DNA from: Fen-183 sp036504335
GTDB taxonomy: Bacteria; Acidobacteriota; Thermoanaerobaculia; UBA5066
Assembly: GCA_036504335.1 (NCBI GenBank)
Contig: DASXVJ010000017.1
Span: 62,001-126,000 of the forward strand
Length of the DNA stretch: 64,000 bases
Reading direction: 5' to 3'
Shown: positions 43,629-51,582 of the stretch, piece by piece
How the letters are laid out: every line of letters starts with the position of its first letter
Position numbering within the stretch: the stretch's first letter is position 1
The notes under the pieces: generated by a model
Databases searched by the model: none
What the model saw: the letters and a program-made list of their open reading frames with translations, nothing else
What the model was told of the DNA's origin: nothing
Program-made: the position numbers and the translations under genes

Positions 43629-45553
43629 GCGCCCTCCGCGGTCTCCTGGCCGTCTTTGCGACGCCTTACGCGCTCCTCGCGGGCGCGGGCGCGGCGCTCG
43701 TCTTCGGCGTCCTCCTCTTCTGGGCCGCCCGCCGCCGCGCGGCGCGCGCGGCCGCCCTCGTCTCGCCGGAGCTGGCCGCGAAGGCCCGCCTCGCGCCGCC
43801 CGCGTCGACGCCCGCGGTCGCAGCCGTCCTCGCCGTCCTCGTCGCGCTCTCGCTCGGCGCCGCGTTCGCGCGGCCGCACTGGGGCGACACGCAGGAGCGC
43901 GCCGAGCGCCGCGGCGCCGACGTCGTGCTCGTCCTCGACACGTCCGCGTCCATGCGCGCGGCGGACGTCTCGCCGTCGCGTTTCGCGCTCGCCCGCCAGG
44001 CCGCGCAGTCCCTCGTCGCGCGCCTCGGGAGCGACCGCGTCGCGCTCGTCTCGTGCGAGGGCGACGCACAGGCGCTCGTGCCGCTCACGCTCGACGCAGC
44101 CGCCGTCGCACTCTTCCTGGACGCGATCGAGCCCGGCATGGGCGCCAAGCCCGGCACGTCGGTCGCCGCGGGCATTGCGGCGGCGGCCGAGCTGTTTCCC
44201 ACCGGCGTCGGCGGCGGCCGCCATCTCGTCTTCTTCTCGGACGGCGAGGACCTCGAAGGCGGAGTCGACGCCGCGATCGGCCGCGCGAAGGCGGAGGGGA
44301 TCACGATCCACGCCGTCTTCGTCGGCGCGACGTCGGGGACGGGAGCGCCCGTTCCCGAGGTGGACGCCGCGGGCCGCACGAGCGGCTACAAGTCCGACGC
44401 CGGCGGCCAGCCCGTCCTCTCGAGGCCCGACCCGGAGCTTCTCCGCCGGCTCGCGGCCGGGACGGGCGGGTCGTACACGGCCGTCACCTCTCTCCGGACC
44501 GACCTCGAGGGCGTGGCCCGCCAGATCGACCTCGGCGCGCGCCGCCCGATGTCCGAGGTCCTGCTCACGATGCGCGAGGAGCGCTTCCAGCTCCCGCTCG
44601 GCGTCGCGGTGGCGGCGCTGGGGCTGCTGCTGCTCGGAGTCGGAGCGGGGAGGAAGAGAAGAGAAAAGAGAAGATTTCCTAGAAGGGTCAGAGGGGCCGG
44701 GGCTCAGGCCGCGGCGGCGCTGATCCTGCTCGCGTTCGCGTTCCGCGCGGCGGCCCAGTCCGCGCCAGCGGTTCCGGTTTCCGCGGCGCCGCAGCAGGCT
44801 GCTCCTTCTCCCTCTTCACCTTCCAAGAGCTCTTCGTCCTCTTCGGACCCTGCCGCTGCTGCGTCGGGGTCCCCCGACGAGCCGGCTCCCCTCCCCTTTT
44901 CAAAGAAAATCTTCTCTTCTCCCCGTTCCTCGGCCCGGAAGGGTCAGAAGGCGCTCGCCGAGAAGAAGACCGACGAGGCGCTGACGCACTTCAGGGAAGA
45001 AGTCGCTCTCGACCCGAAGGACCCGACGGGCGCGTACAACCTCGGCACCGCGCAGTCGAAGGCGGGGCGCGTGCCCGAGGCGCTCGCGTCGCTCGAGAAG
45101 GCGCGCAAGGAAGGGCGCGGCGCGCTCGCGGCGGACGCCGCGTTCAACGAGGGCCAGGCGCTCTTCCGCGAGAAGCAGTACGAGAAGGCCGCCGCGGCCT
45201 TTCGCGACGCGCTGAGGCGCCGCCCGAGCGACGCGGACGCCGCGTGGAACTACGAGCTCTGCGTCCGCCGCGCCGAGGAGCAGAAGAAGCAGCAGGAGCA
45301 GCAGAAGAAGGACCAGCAGAAGAAGGACCAGAAGGACCAGCAGGGCAAGGACGACAAGCAGAAGCAGGAGCCGCAGCAGGCCGGCAAGGACGAGGAGAAG
45401 CGCCGCCAGGAGCGAGACTTCGAGCAGAAGGCGAACATGTCGCGCGAGAAGGCCGAGCAGCTCCTTTCCGCCATCGAGCGCTCGGACCTCGAGGAGCAGA
45501 AGAAGAAGATCGCCGAGCAGCGCAGCCGGCGGAAAGTCGCGAGGGACTGGTGA
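43625..45553 (+). CDS. BatB-like VWA protein fused to BatC-like TPR region
   Basis: The 642-residue protein combines two parts usually encoded separately. Residues 1-350 are BatB-like: two N-terminal helices, VWA MIDAS DTSASM near residue 103 and a helix at ~320-340. After a basic stretch (RKRREKRRFPRR) comes a second hydrophobic, signal-peptide-like segment (AAAALILLAFAFRAAAQ), a Ser-rich linker, then TPRs (GQKALAEKKTDEALTHFREEVALDPKD...) and a Gln/Lys-rich coiled tail. Motif F occupies the junction. No stop interrupts the frame. It may be a real fusion, or two former genes joined where the motif lies. Confidence 0.85.
   Translation: MSALRGLLAVFATPYALLAGAGAALVFGVLLFWAARRRAARAAALVSPELAAKARLAPPASTPAVAAVLAVLVALSLGAAFARPHWGDTQERAERRGADVVLVLDTSASMRAADVSPSRFALARQAAQSLVARLGSDRVALVSCEGDAQALVPLTLDAAAVALFLDAIEPGMGAKPGTSVAAGIAAAAELFPTGVGGGRHLVFFSDGEDLEGGVDAAIGRAKAEGITIHAVFVGATSGTGAPVPEVDAAGRTSGYKSDAGGQPVLSRPDPELLRRLAAGTGGSYTAVTSLRTDLEGVARQIDLGARRPMSEVLLTMREERFQLPLGVAVAALGLLLLGVGAGRKRREKRRFPRRVRGAGAQAAAALILLAFAFRAAAQSAPAVPVSAAPQQAAPSPSSPSKSSSSSSDPAAAASGSPDEPAPLPFSKKIFSSPRSSARKGQKALAEKKTDEALTHFREEVALDPKDPTGAYNLGTAQSKAGRVPEALASLEKARKEGRGALAADAAFNEGQALFREKQYEKAAAAFRDALRRRPSDADAAWNYELCVRRAEEQKKQQEQQKKDQQKKDQKDQQGKDDKQKQEPQQAGKDEEKRRQERDFEQKANMSREKAEQLLSAIERSDLEEQKKKIAEQRSRRKVARDW
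44651..44925. repeat. Inverted AT-rich motif F (one left arm, two right arms)
   Basis: The left arm (44651-44695) is a long purine tract then AGATTTCCTAGAAGGGTCAG. Right arm 1 (44810-44845) is CCTCTTCACCTTCCAAGAGC and right arm 2 (44893-44925) is CCTTTTCAAAGAAAATCTTC. Core centres lie at 0, +145 and +223 bp, so the two right arms are 78 bp apart. It lies at the BatB::TPR junction. Confidence 0.72.
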
Positions 45554-47376
45554 GACGCGCCCTGGCCGCCGCTTCCGCCGCGACGCTTCTCGCGCTCGCC
45601 GCGCCGCTCGGACTCGCCGCGGCCGACGACGTCGCCGTGCAGGTGAACGTGGACAAGGCGCGCCCGTCCGCGGACGAGTTCGTGCACCTCACGTACACGT
45701 TCACGGGGGGCGGACTCTCCGGGACGCTGCGCGTCCCCTCGCCGATCCCGCTCCGGAACCTGTCCGTCGCCGGCGGCCCGTCCCGCTCGGAGCAGGTCTC
45801 CTACGTGAACGGCGTCTTCAGCCGGACGCTCTCGATCACGTACGTCCTCCGGCCTCTGGGACCCGGGCCCGCCGAGATCGGGGAGACGTCGTTCGGGTTC
45901 GGCGACAAGACCGTGAAGGCCGCGAGCTATCTCCTCGAGGTCGGAGCCGCGCGGCCCGCGAACTCCTCGCCGCGCGCGGCGCAGCAGGAGCCGGAGCCCG
46001 AAGACCCCCTCTCCCAGTTCTTCCGCCGGCGCGACGCGGCGGGAGCCCCCCGCGCCGAGCGCGGCGCCCGCCCGTTCGTCGAATTCCGCGTCACGCCGGA
46101 CAAGACGACGGCGTACGTCGGCGAGGAGATCACGCTGACGTACGAGCTCCTCACGCAGGCCGACGTCCAGGGGCTCGAATACATCGAGCCGCCCAAGTTC
46201 CCCGGGCTCTGGGCCGAGGACCTCGAAAAGCCGGAGCGGCCGGAGGGCCGCCGCGACGTCGTCGACGGGCGCACCGTCATGCGCTTCACGCTCCTCAAGA
46301 AAGTCGTGTCGGGCCTGACGCCGGGCGCCGTGACGGTGCCGGAGGCCAAGATCCGGACGAGCGTCCGCGTCGGCCCCGACCCGTTCGGAGATCCGTTCGG
46401 GTTCTTCCCGAGGCCGCAGGTGCTGGACCTCGTGGCAAAGCCGGTCAACCTCAGGATCCTCGCGGTCCCGGGCCGCCCCGACTTCAAGGGGCCGGTCGGC
46501 CGCTTCGAGCTGACGGCGAAGATCGACCGGACGCGTGTCGCAGCCGGCGACGCCGCCACGTTCAGGGTGCGGCTCTCCGGGACGGGAAACCTCCGCACGG
46601 CGTCCGAGGCTCCCCGTCTCGAGGTTGCCGGCGCGAAGGTCTACCCGCCGAGCACGAAGACGGACGCGTCGCACCTCGGGCGGACACAGACCTCGACGGA
46701 ATGGAGCTGGGTCCTCGTGCCCACCGCGAAGGGGAGCGTCACCATTCCGCCGGTCTCCGTCGACATCTTCGATCCCGTCGAGAAGCGCGTCGTCGCCAAG
46801 GCGACCCAGCCGGTCACGCTCGTCGCGGAAGGCGGGCCCGCGGGGACGGAGACGTCCTCCGCCGCGGCGTCCACCGCGTCGGCGGAGACGACCCTTCCCG
46901 GCGAGCCGGCGCGCGCCCTGCCCGCGCCGGCGCCCGCGCCGACGCCCGTGCTCGCCGCCGTGGACGTCTCCCGCGGCACCGTCACCCTGCCCCTGTGGGC
47001 GCTCGCCGCGATCCCCGGGGCCGCTCTCGCGGCGGCCGGCGCGTTCGTCTTCGCGCGCCGGCGGCGACGGCACGACACCTTCCGGCAGGCGCTCGCTCCC
47101 GAGCGGGGCGAGACCAAGGAGCGTGCGGCCGCCCGCGTGGACCGCGCGCTGCGCGAGACGCTCGCGCGGCGCCACGGCGTCTCCGAGACGCTCGGAGCCG
47201 CCGAGCTCCTCGCGGCATTGAAGGACCGCGGCCTTCCGGAGGCCCGCATCGCCGACGTGAAGGCGCTCCTCGAGGACGTGGACTTCCTCCGGTTCGCGCC
47301 GCAGCTCGGCGAATACGACGCGCGCATCCGCGATGTTCGCGAGCGCGCCGCGCGCGTCCTGCCGCTCCTCGCCTGA
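45550..47376 (+). CDS. batD: BatD family protein
   Basis: The 608-residue exported protein has a signal peptide (ALAAASAATLLALAAPLGLA), three or four beta-sandwich repeats of the BatD type (for example VQVNVDKARPSADEFVHLTYT and FRVTPDKTTAYVGEEITLTYEL), a Pro/Ala-rich linker, one membrane helix (LPLWALAAIPGAALAAAGAFVF, near residue 485) and a cytoplasmic helical domain. It likely forms the periplasmic part of the Bat complex with the BatA/BatB VWA proteins. GTG at 45550 overlaps the previous stop as GTGA. Confidence 0.9.
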   Translation: MRRALAAASAATLLALAAPLGLAAADDVAVQVNVDKARPSADEFVHLTYTFTGGGLSGTLRVPSPIPLRNLSVAGGPSRSEQVSYVNGVFSRTLSITYVLRPLGPGPAEIGETSFGFGDKTVKAASYLLEVGAARPANSSPRAAQQEPEPEDPLSQFFRRRDAAGAPRAERGARPFVEFRVTPDKTTAYVGEEITLTYELLTQADVQGLEYIEPPKFPGLWAEDLEKPERPEGRRDVVDGRTVMRFTLLKKVVSGLTPGAVTVPEAKIRTSVRVGPDPFGDPFGFFPRPQVLDLVAKPVNLRILAVPGRPDFKGPVGRFELTAKIDRTRVAAGDAATFRVRLSGTGNLRTASEAPRLEVAGAKVYPPSTKTDASHLGRTQTSTEWSWVLVPTAKGSVTIPPVSVDIFDPVEKRVVAKATQPVTLVAEGGPAGTETSSAAASTASAETTLPGEPARALPAPAPAPTPVLAAVDVSRGTVTLPLWALAAIPGAALAAAGAFVFARRRRRHDTFRQALAPERGETKERAAARVDRALRETLARRHGVSETLGAAELLAALKDRGLPEARIADVKALLEDVDFLRFAPQLGEYDARIRDVRERAARVLPLLA

Positions 47377-47408
47377 GCGGCCCGCGGCAGCGCGGCGCCC
47401 GATGGGCG

Positions 47409-47414
47409 TAAAAT
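47409..47414 (+). promoter_or_regulatory. Putative -10 hexamer TAAAAT before the GGDEF gene
   Basis: TAAAAT lies 10 nt before the TTG start of the diguanylate cyclase gene, in the 48-bp gap after batD. It would give a leader of only a few nt. Confidence 0.35.
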
Positions 47415-47424
47415 CACCGCAATC

Positions 47425-48579
47425 TTGAGCCGGAACGCGCGGGTCATCTCCCCGAAGCTGCTGACGCGCTACATGGAGCGGCACCGCCTCCTCGATGAGA
47501 CGAGCGGGACGCCGCCCGAGCGGTTCCTCGTCACCCTCGTCAACCGGGCGATGGAGTTCGTGCCGTCCGAGACGTGTGCGCTCCTGCTGGACGACCCCGT
47601 CTCGAAGGAGGACGACCGCTCGCGCAACGAGCTCACGATCATCGTCCTCGCGGGAGAGGGAAAGGACGGCGTCGCGGGCCGGAAGGTGCGGCCGGTCGAC
47701 GGAATCGCGGGCTTCGTCTACGCCCGCGGCGAGCGCACGTGCGTGAACGAGGTCGGCGGCGCGTACGCGTTCTCCCGCGAGACGGACGGACTCCTCGCGC
47801 GGGACATCCTGAACGTCCTCGCCGTGCCCGTCGTGATCGAGAACCACGTCTGCGGCTCGCTCATCCTCCTGAACCGGCAGGCCGAGCCCGCGTTCACGCC
47901 GCGCGACGAGCGCCTCATGGAGCTCTTCGGCGACACGCTCTCGCTCGCGCTCCAGAATCTGCTCGACGAGCGCCGCGCGCGCGAGGTCGCGCGTCGCGAC
48001 TCCCTCACGTCGCTCTACAACGACCGCTACTTCCACCGGAAGCTCCAGCGCGAGATCGACCGGCTCGCGGAGGCGAAGGAGGGCAACCTCGCCCTCCTCT
48101 TCCTCGACTGCGACCACTTGAAGCGGGTCAACGACCTGCACGGCCACCTCGCGGGCAGCCAGGTCCTGCGGGAGGTTTCGTTCATCCTCCAGAGGACGCT
48201 CGCGGACACCGTGTCGCTCGCGTGCCGCTATGGCGGAGACGAGTTCACCGTCATCCTGCTCGACGCGACGCGAAAGAAGGCCATGGAGATCGCCGAGTCG
48301 GTCCGCAAGGCGATCCACGACTGGGTCTTCCTTCCGATGTCGATCGGACCCGGCGAGCCCGCGCTGAACCTCAAGAACGTGATCTCGATGTCGATCGGCG
48401 TCGCGACGTGGCAGGAGAACGTGAACCCCGCGCTCTCCGCCCCCGAGCAGAAGAACGAGCTTCTGAAGCTCGCGGACTCGGCCCTCTACATGGCCAAGAC
48501 CCGGGGCAAGAACTGCGTCGTCGGGGCGGGGGACGACGAGCCCGGCGAGGACTCACTGGCCGTCATCCTCAAGACCTGA
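47425..48579 (+). CDS. GAF-GGDEF diguanylate cyclase
   Basis: The 384-residue soluble protein has an N-terminal GAF-like sensory domain (residues ~25-180, with PVVIENHVCGSLILLNR) and a C-terminal GGDEF domain. The catalytic motif is intact as YGGDEF near residue 272, with RDSLTSLYNDRYFHRKL at the domain start. It should make cyclic di-GMP in response to an unknown ligand. The inhibitory RxxD site is not obvious. The start is TTG at 47425; no better start lies upstream in the gap. Confidence 0.9.
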   Translation: MSRNARVISPKLLTRYMERHRLLDETSGTPPERFLVTLVNRAMEFVPSETCALLLDDPVSKEDDRSRNELTIIVLAGEGKDGVAGRKVRPVDGIAGFVYARGERTCVNEVGGAYAFSRETDGLLARDILNVLAVPVVIENHVCGSLILLNRQAEPAFTPRDERLMELFGDTLSLALQNLLDERRAREVARRDSLTSLYNDRYFHRKLQREIDRLAEAKEGNLALLFLDCDHLKRVNDLHGHLAGSQVLREVSFILQRTLADTVSLACRYGGDEFTVILLDATRKKAMEIAESVRKAIHDWVFLPMSIGPGEPALNLKNVISMSIGVATWQENVNPALSAPEQKNELLKLADSALYMAKTRGKNCVVGAGDDEPGEDSLAVILKT

Positions 48580-48635
48580 TCTCAGCGCGATAACCCGAGT
48601 CCCGTCAAGCGGTTCGCGGCTTTCGAGAGGCGGGT

Positions 48636-48641
48636 TATCAT
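48636..48641 (+). promoter_or_regulatory. Putative -10 hexamer TATCAT, leaderless spacing (lat)
   Basis: TATCAT is followed by 6 nt and the ATG of the lysine aminotransferase gene. There is no Shine-Dalgarno sequence in the interval. Confidence 0.4.
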
Positions 48642-48647
48642 GCCTCC

Positions 48648-50009
48648 ATGGCTTCTCATGCCTCCCCCCGCCTGATCTCGAACCTCGACCCGAAACAGGT
48701 CCTCGACTCCCTGTCGAGCCACATGCTCGTGGACGGTTACCACGTCGTCATGGACCTCAAGCGGTCCCACGGCAACTTCATGTACGACTCGCTCCACGAC
48801 GTGGAGGTTCTGGACTTCTACTCGCACTTCGCGACGTGCCCGATCGGCTACGCACACCCGAAGGTGATGGCTCCGGAATTCCTCGACGAGCTCGCCTGGG
48901 CTGCCGTCACGAAGCCGGCGAACAGCGACATCTACACCGAGCACATGGCGCTCTTCGTGGAGACGTTCGCGCGCCTGTCGGTTCCGAAGACGCACGTGAA
49001 GCACATGTTCTTCGTCGAGGGCGGCGCCCTCGCCAACGAAAACGCGCTCAAGGCCTCCTTCGACTGGAAGGTGCGCCGGAACTTCCGAAAGGGCCACCGG
49101 CGCGAGGTGGGGGCGAAGGTCCTCCACTTCGAGCAGGCCTTCCACGGGCGCTCGGGCTACACGCTTTCCCTCACGAACACGTCCGACCCGCGGAAGACGA
49201 TGTACTTCCCGAAGTTCGACTGGCCGCGCGTCGTGAACCCGAAGCTGACGTTCCCGCTCACGCCCGAGTCGCTGGCAAGGACGGCCGCCGTCGAGGAGCT
49301 CGCGATCCGGCAGATCCACCAGGCTCTCGCGGAGAACCCGGACGACGTCGCGGCGCTCATCATGGAGCCGATCCAGGGTGAGGGCGGCGACAACCACTTC
49401 CGCCCGGAGTTCCTCAAGCGGCTCCGGACGATCTGCGACGAGAACGACATGCTGTTCATCCTCGACGAGGTGCAGACGGGCATGGGCCTCACGGGGTCCA
49501 TGTGGGCCTTCCAGGGGCTCGGGGTGGAGCCGGACATGTTCACGTTCGGCAAGAAGACGCAGGTCTGCGGCTTCGCCTCGAACGACCGGATCATGGAAGA
49601 GCCCGAGAACGTCTTCAACGTCTCCTCGCGGATCAACTCGACGTGGGGCGGAAACCTCGTCGACATGGTGCGCTGCCGCAAGTTCCTCGAGATCATGGTC
49701 GAGGAGAGCCTCGTCGAGAACGCGAAGACGACGGGTGAGTTCCTGCTCGGCAAGCTCGTCGAGCTCGCCGCCGAGTTCCCCGGGAAGATGACGAACATTC
49801 GCGGGCGTGGGCTCTTCATCGCGTTCGACCTGCCGGACGGAAAGACGCGCGGTGACGTCCTCGCGTGCTGGCTGAAGAAACACAACGTCATGGCCCTCAC
49901 CTCGGGCGAGAGGGCGATCCGCCTGCGCCCGCCGCTCACGCTCACGAAGGACGAGGCCGCGCTCGGCGTCCAGAGGCTGCGCGCGGCGCTGACCGAGATT
50001 CTTGGTTGA
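48648..50009 (+). CDS. lat: L-lysine 6-transaminase
   Basis: The 453-residue class III PLP aminotransferase matches lysine-epsilon aminotransferase throughout: FYSHFATCPIGYAHPKV, FVEGGALANENALKASFDWK (PLP phosphate region near residue 130), MEPIQGEGGDNHF, LDEVQTGMGLTG and FGKKTQVCGF with the Schiff-base Lys near residue 302. It converts lysine to 1-piperideine-6-carboxylate with 2-oxoglutarate as acceptor, in lysine catabolism or stress responses. TATCAT 6 nt before the ATG suggests a leaderless mRNA. The stop is followed by motif pair G and the mtgA frame, which continues in phase with this gene. Confidence 0.93.
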   Translation: MASHASPRLISNLDPKQVLDSLSSHMLVDGYHVVMDLKRSHGNFMYDSLHDVEVLDFYSHFATCPIGYAHPKVMAPEFLDELAWAAVTKPANSDIYTEHMALFVETFARLSVPKTHVKHMFFVEGGALANENALKASFDWKVRRNFRKGHRREVGAKVLHFEQAFHGRSGYTLSLTNTSDPRKTMYFPKFDWPRVVNPKLTFPLTPESLARTAAVEELAIRQIHQALAENPDDVAALIMEPIQGEGGDNHFRPEFLKRLRTICDENDMLFILDEVQTGMGLTGSMWAFQGLGVEPDMFTFGKKTQVCGFASNDRIMEEPENVFNVSSRINSTWGGNLVDMVRCRKFLEIMVEESLVENAKTTGEFLLGKLVELAAEFPGKMTNIRGRGLFIAFDLPDGKTRGDVLACWLKKHNVMALTSGERAIRLRPPLTLTKDEAALGVQRLRAALTEILG

Positions 50010-50019
50010 AAAAGAGAAC

Positions 50020-50146
50020 AAGGAAGAGAAGAGAAGATTTCTCCTGAAAGGACAAAAGACGCCGCCGGCCCTGGGAGGCGCCGCCTTGGCAGCCGGGCCG
50101 CAGTCCCTCTTACCCTTCTAAGCACTCCTCTCCTCTTTCTTCTTCT
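50020..50146. repeat. Paired inverted AT-rich motif G
   Basis: The left arm (50020-50060) is a purine tract then AGATTTCTCCTGAAAGGACA. The right arm (50104-50146) is CCTCTTACCCTTCTAAGCAC followed by a pyrimidine tract. Core centres are about 76 bp apart. The pair spans the lat-mtgA junction; the right arm is also read as part of the mtgA membrane helix. Confidence 0.72.
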
Positions 50147-50738
50147 CGTCTTCATCCCTCTCCCCCAGATCATCCTCCTCCGCTGGCGGGATCCGACGAC
50201 GACCGCGTTCATCCGCGCGCGGCAGGAGCGGCTGCGCCGCGAGGGCAAGAGCGACGTGATCGACCGGCGGCCCGTCCCGCTCTCGCAGGTCTCCCCCGCC
50301 CTCGTCGAGGCGGTCGTCGCCTCCGAGGACGCGCGTTTCTTCGAGCATCACGGGATCGACTGGACTGCCGTGGCGGAGGCGCGGGAGTACAACCGCCGGC
50401 ACGCGCACGACCGCCGCCCGCGCGTGCACGGCGCCTCGACGATCACGCAGCAGCTCGCGAAAAACCTCTGGCTGTCGGGCCAGCGGACCTGGTGGCGCAA
50501 GGCCCGCGAGGCCTCGATCGCGCTCGTCCTCGACGCCTGCGTGCCGAAGAAACGGATCCTCGAGGTCTACCTGTCCGCCATCGAGTGGGGCGAGCGCACG
50601 TGGGGCTGCGAGGCGGCCGCGCGCGCCCTCTTCCACGTGCCCGTTTCGCGGCTGAACGCCGGGCAGGCCGCGGTGATGGCCGCGATGATTCCGTCCCCCG
50701 TCCGGCGTGGCGTGCTTCCGCTAGAATCGGCTCAATGA
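50103..50738 (+). CDS. mtgA: Monofunctional peptidoglycan glycosyltransferase, 5' end anomalous
   Basis: The GT51 domain shows VASEDARFFEHHGIDW with the catalytic Glu, ASTITQQLAKNLWLS and EVYLSAIEWG. It polymerises lipid II into glycan strands at the inner membrane. The first canonical start, GTG at 50256, would omit the membrane anchor, yet the same frame upstream encodes a clear helix (LLSTPLLFLLLVFIPLP) and the family stretch IILLRWRDPTTTAFI. No ATG, GTG, TTG or CTG lies in that frame back to the lat stop at 50007. The coordinate 50103 marks the start of the conserved N-terminal region, not a codon. A TTG at 50002 opens a different frame that ends at TAA 50119 in motif G. The TGA at 50738 overlaps the next ATG. 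Confidence 0.8.
   Translation, partial: VPLTLLSTPLLFLLLVFIPLPQIILLRWRDPTTTAFIRARQERLRREGKSDVIDRRPVPLSQVSPALVEAVVASEDARFFEHHGIDWTAVAEAREYNRRHAHDRRPRVHGASTITQQLAKNLWLSGQRTWWRKAREASIALVLDACVPKKRILEVYLSAIEWGERTWGCEAAARALFHVPVSRLNAGQAAVMAAMIPSPVRRGVLPLESAQ
50722..50727 (+). promoter_or_regulatory. Putative -10 hexamer TAGAAT, leaderless spacing (Big2 lipoprotein)
   Basis: TAGAAT lies 7 nt before the ATG of the Big2 lipoprotein gene, inside the 3' end of mtgA. The gene could therefore be transcribed on its own as well as from the operon. Confidence 0.4.
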
Positions 50739-51574
50739 ACGCAAGACACGTCGTGGCGCTGCGCGGCGCCGCCGTCGCGCTCGGCGCGGCTCTCGCACTC
50801 GGCTGCAAGGCGCAGCCCGCGGAGATCCGCGTCACCCCTGCGAAGATCACGTTCTACGGGCCCGGCCACACCCAGACGATCAAGTTCGAGGTCGTCGACA
50901 AGAAGGGCAGGCCTCTCCCCGGCATTCCCGTCGCCTGGACGAGCGACAAGCCCAAGACCGCCAGCGTCGACGGAAACGGCCTCGTACGCTCGCTCGCTCC
51001 CGGCCGCGCGACCCTGACCGCGACGGCGCAAACCGCCACGGGCAGCGCCTCCGTGGAGGTCGTGGACGTCGCCTCGATGAGCGTGTCCCCGAACCGCATG
51101 ACGCTCGTCGGCCCGCCCGGCACGACGATGGCGCTCATGGTGGAGATCAAGGACGCCAAGGGGAACGCCGCGAACCTCAAGCCGAAGTGGACGGCGGGCG
51201 ATACGAAGGTCGCGACCGTCGACGCGAACGGCGTCGTGACATCCGCCGGCGAGGGCCGGACGACGATCATCGCAAGCCTCGGGAACGACCAGAGCTCCGC
51301 GTCGGACGTCCGCGTGCTGCACCGTGAGATCTCGACGTTCGAGATCAGCCCTCTCACGCTGATCATCAAGATCGGCGAGACACAGCGCATCAACGCGACC
51401 GTCCGTGATGCGAGCGGGATGGCGATCGAGGACGCGGCTCTCGCGTGGACGAGCTCGGAGCCGAAGATCGCCTCCGTCTCGAACGGCGCGGTCGTCGGGC
51501 TCGCGCGAGGCACCGCCGTCATCACCGTCGCGACGTCCTCCCGGACGCTGACGGCCACCGCCATCGTGAACTGA
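50735..51574 (+). CDS. Lipoprotein with three Big2-type Ig-like domains
   Basis: The 279-residue protein has a lipoprotein signal peptide with the lipobox LALGC (Cys at residue 24), then three bacterial Ig-like (Big2) domains of about 80 residues, each with the pattern W(T/A)SxxPKxASV...G.V...G.A.ITA. Such domains mediate adhesion or surface display; the partner is unknown. The ATG overlaps the mtgA stop as ATGA. It is followed by glgA after 8 bp. Confidence 0.88.
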   Translation: MNARHVVALRGAAVALGAALALGCKAQPAEIRVTPAKITFYGPGHTQTIKFEVVDKKGRPLPGIPVAWTSDKPKTASVDGNGLVRSLAPGRATLTATAQTATGSASVEVVDVASMSVSPNRMTLVGPPGTTMALMVEIKDAKGNAANLKPKWTAGDTKVATVDANGVVTSAGEGRTTIIASLGNDQSSASDVRVLHREISTFEISPLTLIIKIGETQRINATVRDASGMAIEDAALAWTSSEPKIASVSNGAVVGLARGTAVITVATSSRTLTATAIVN

Positions 51575-51582
51575 GGCTTCAG

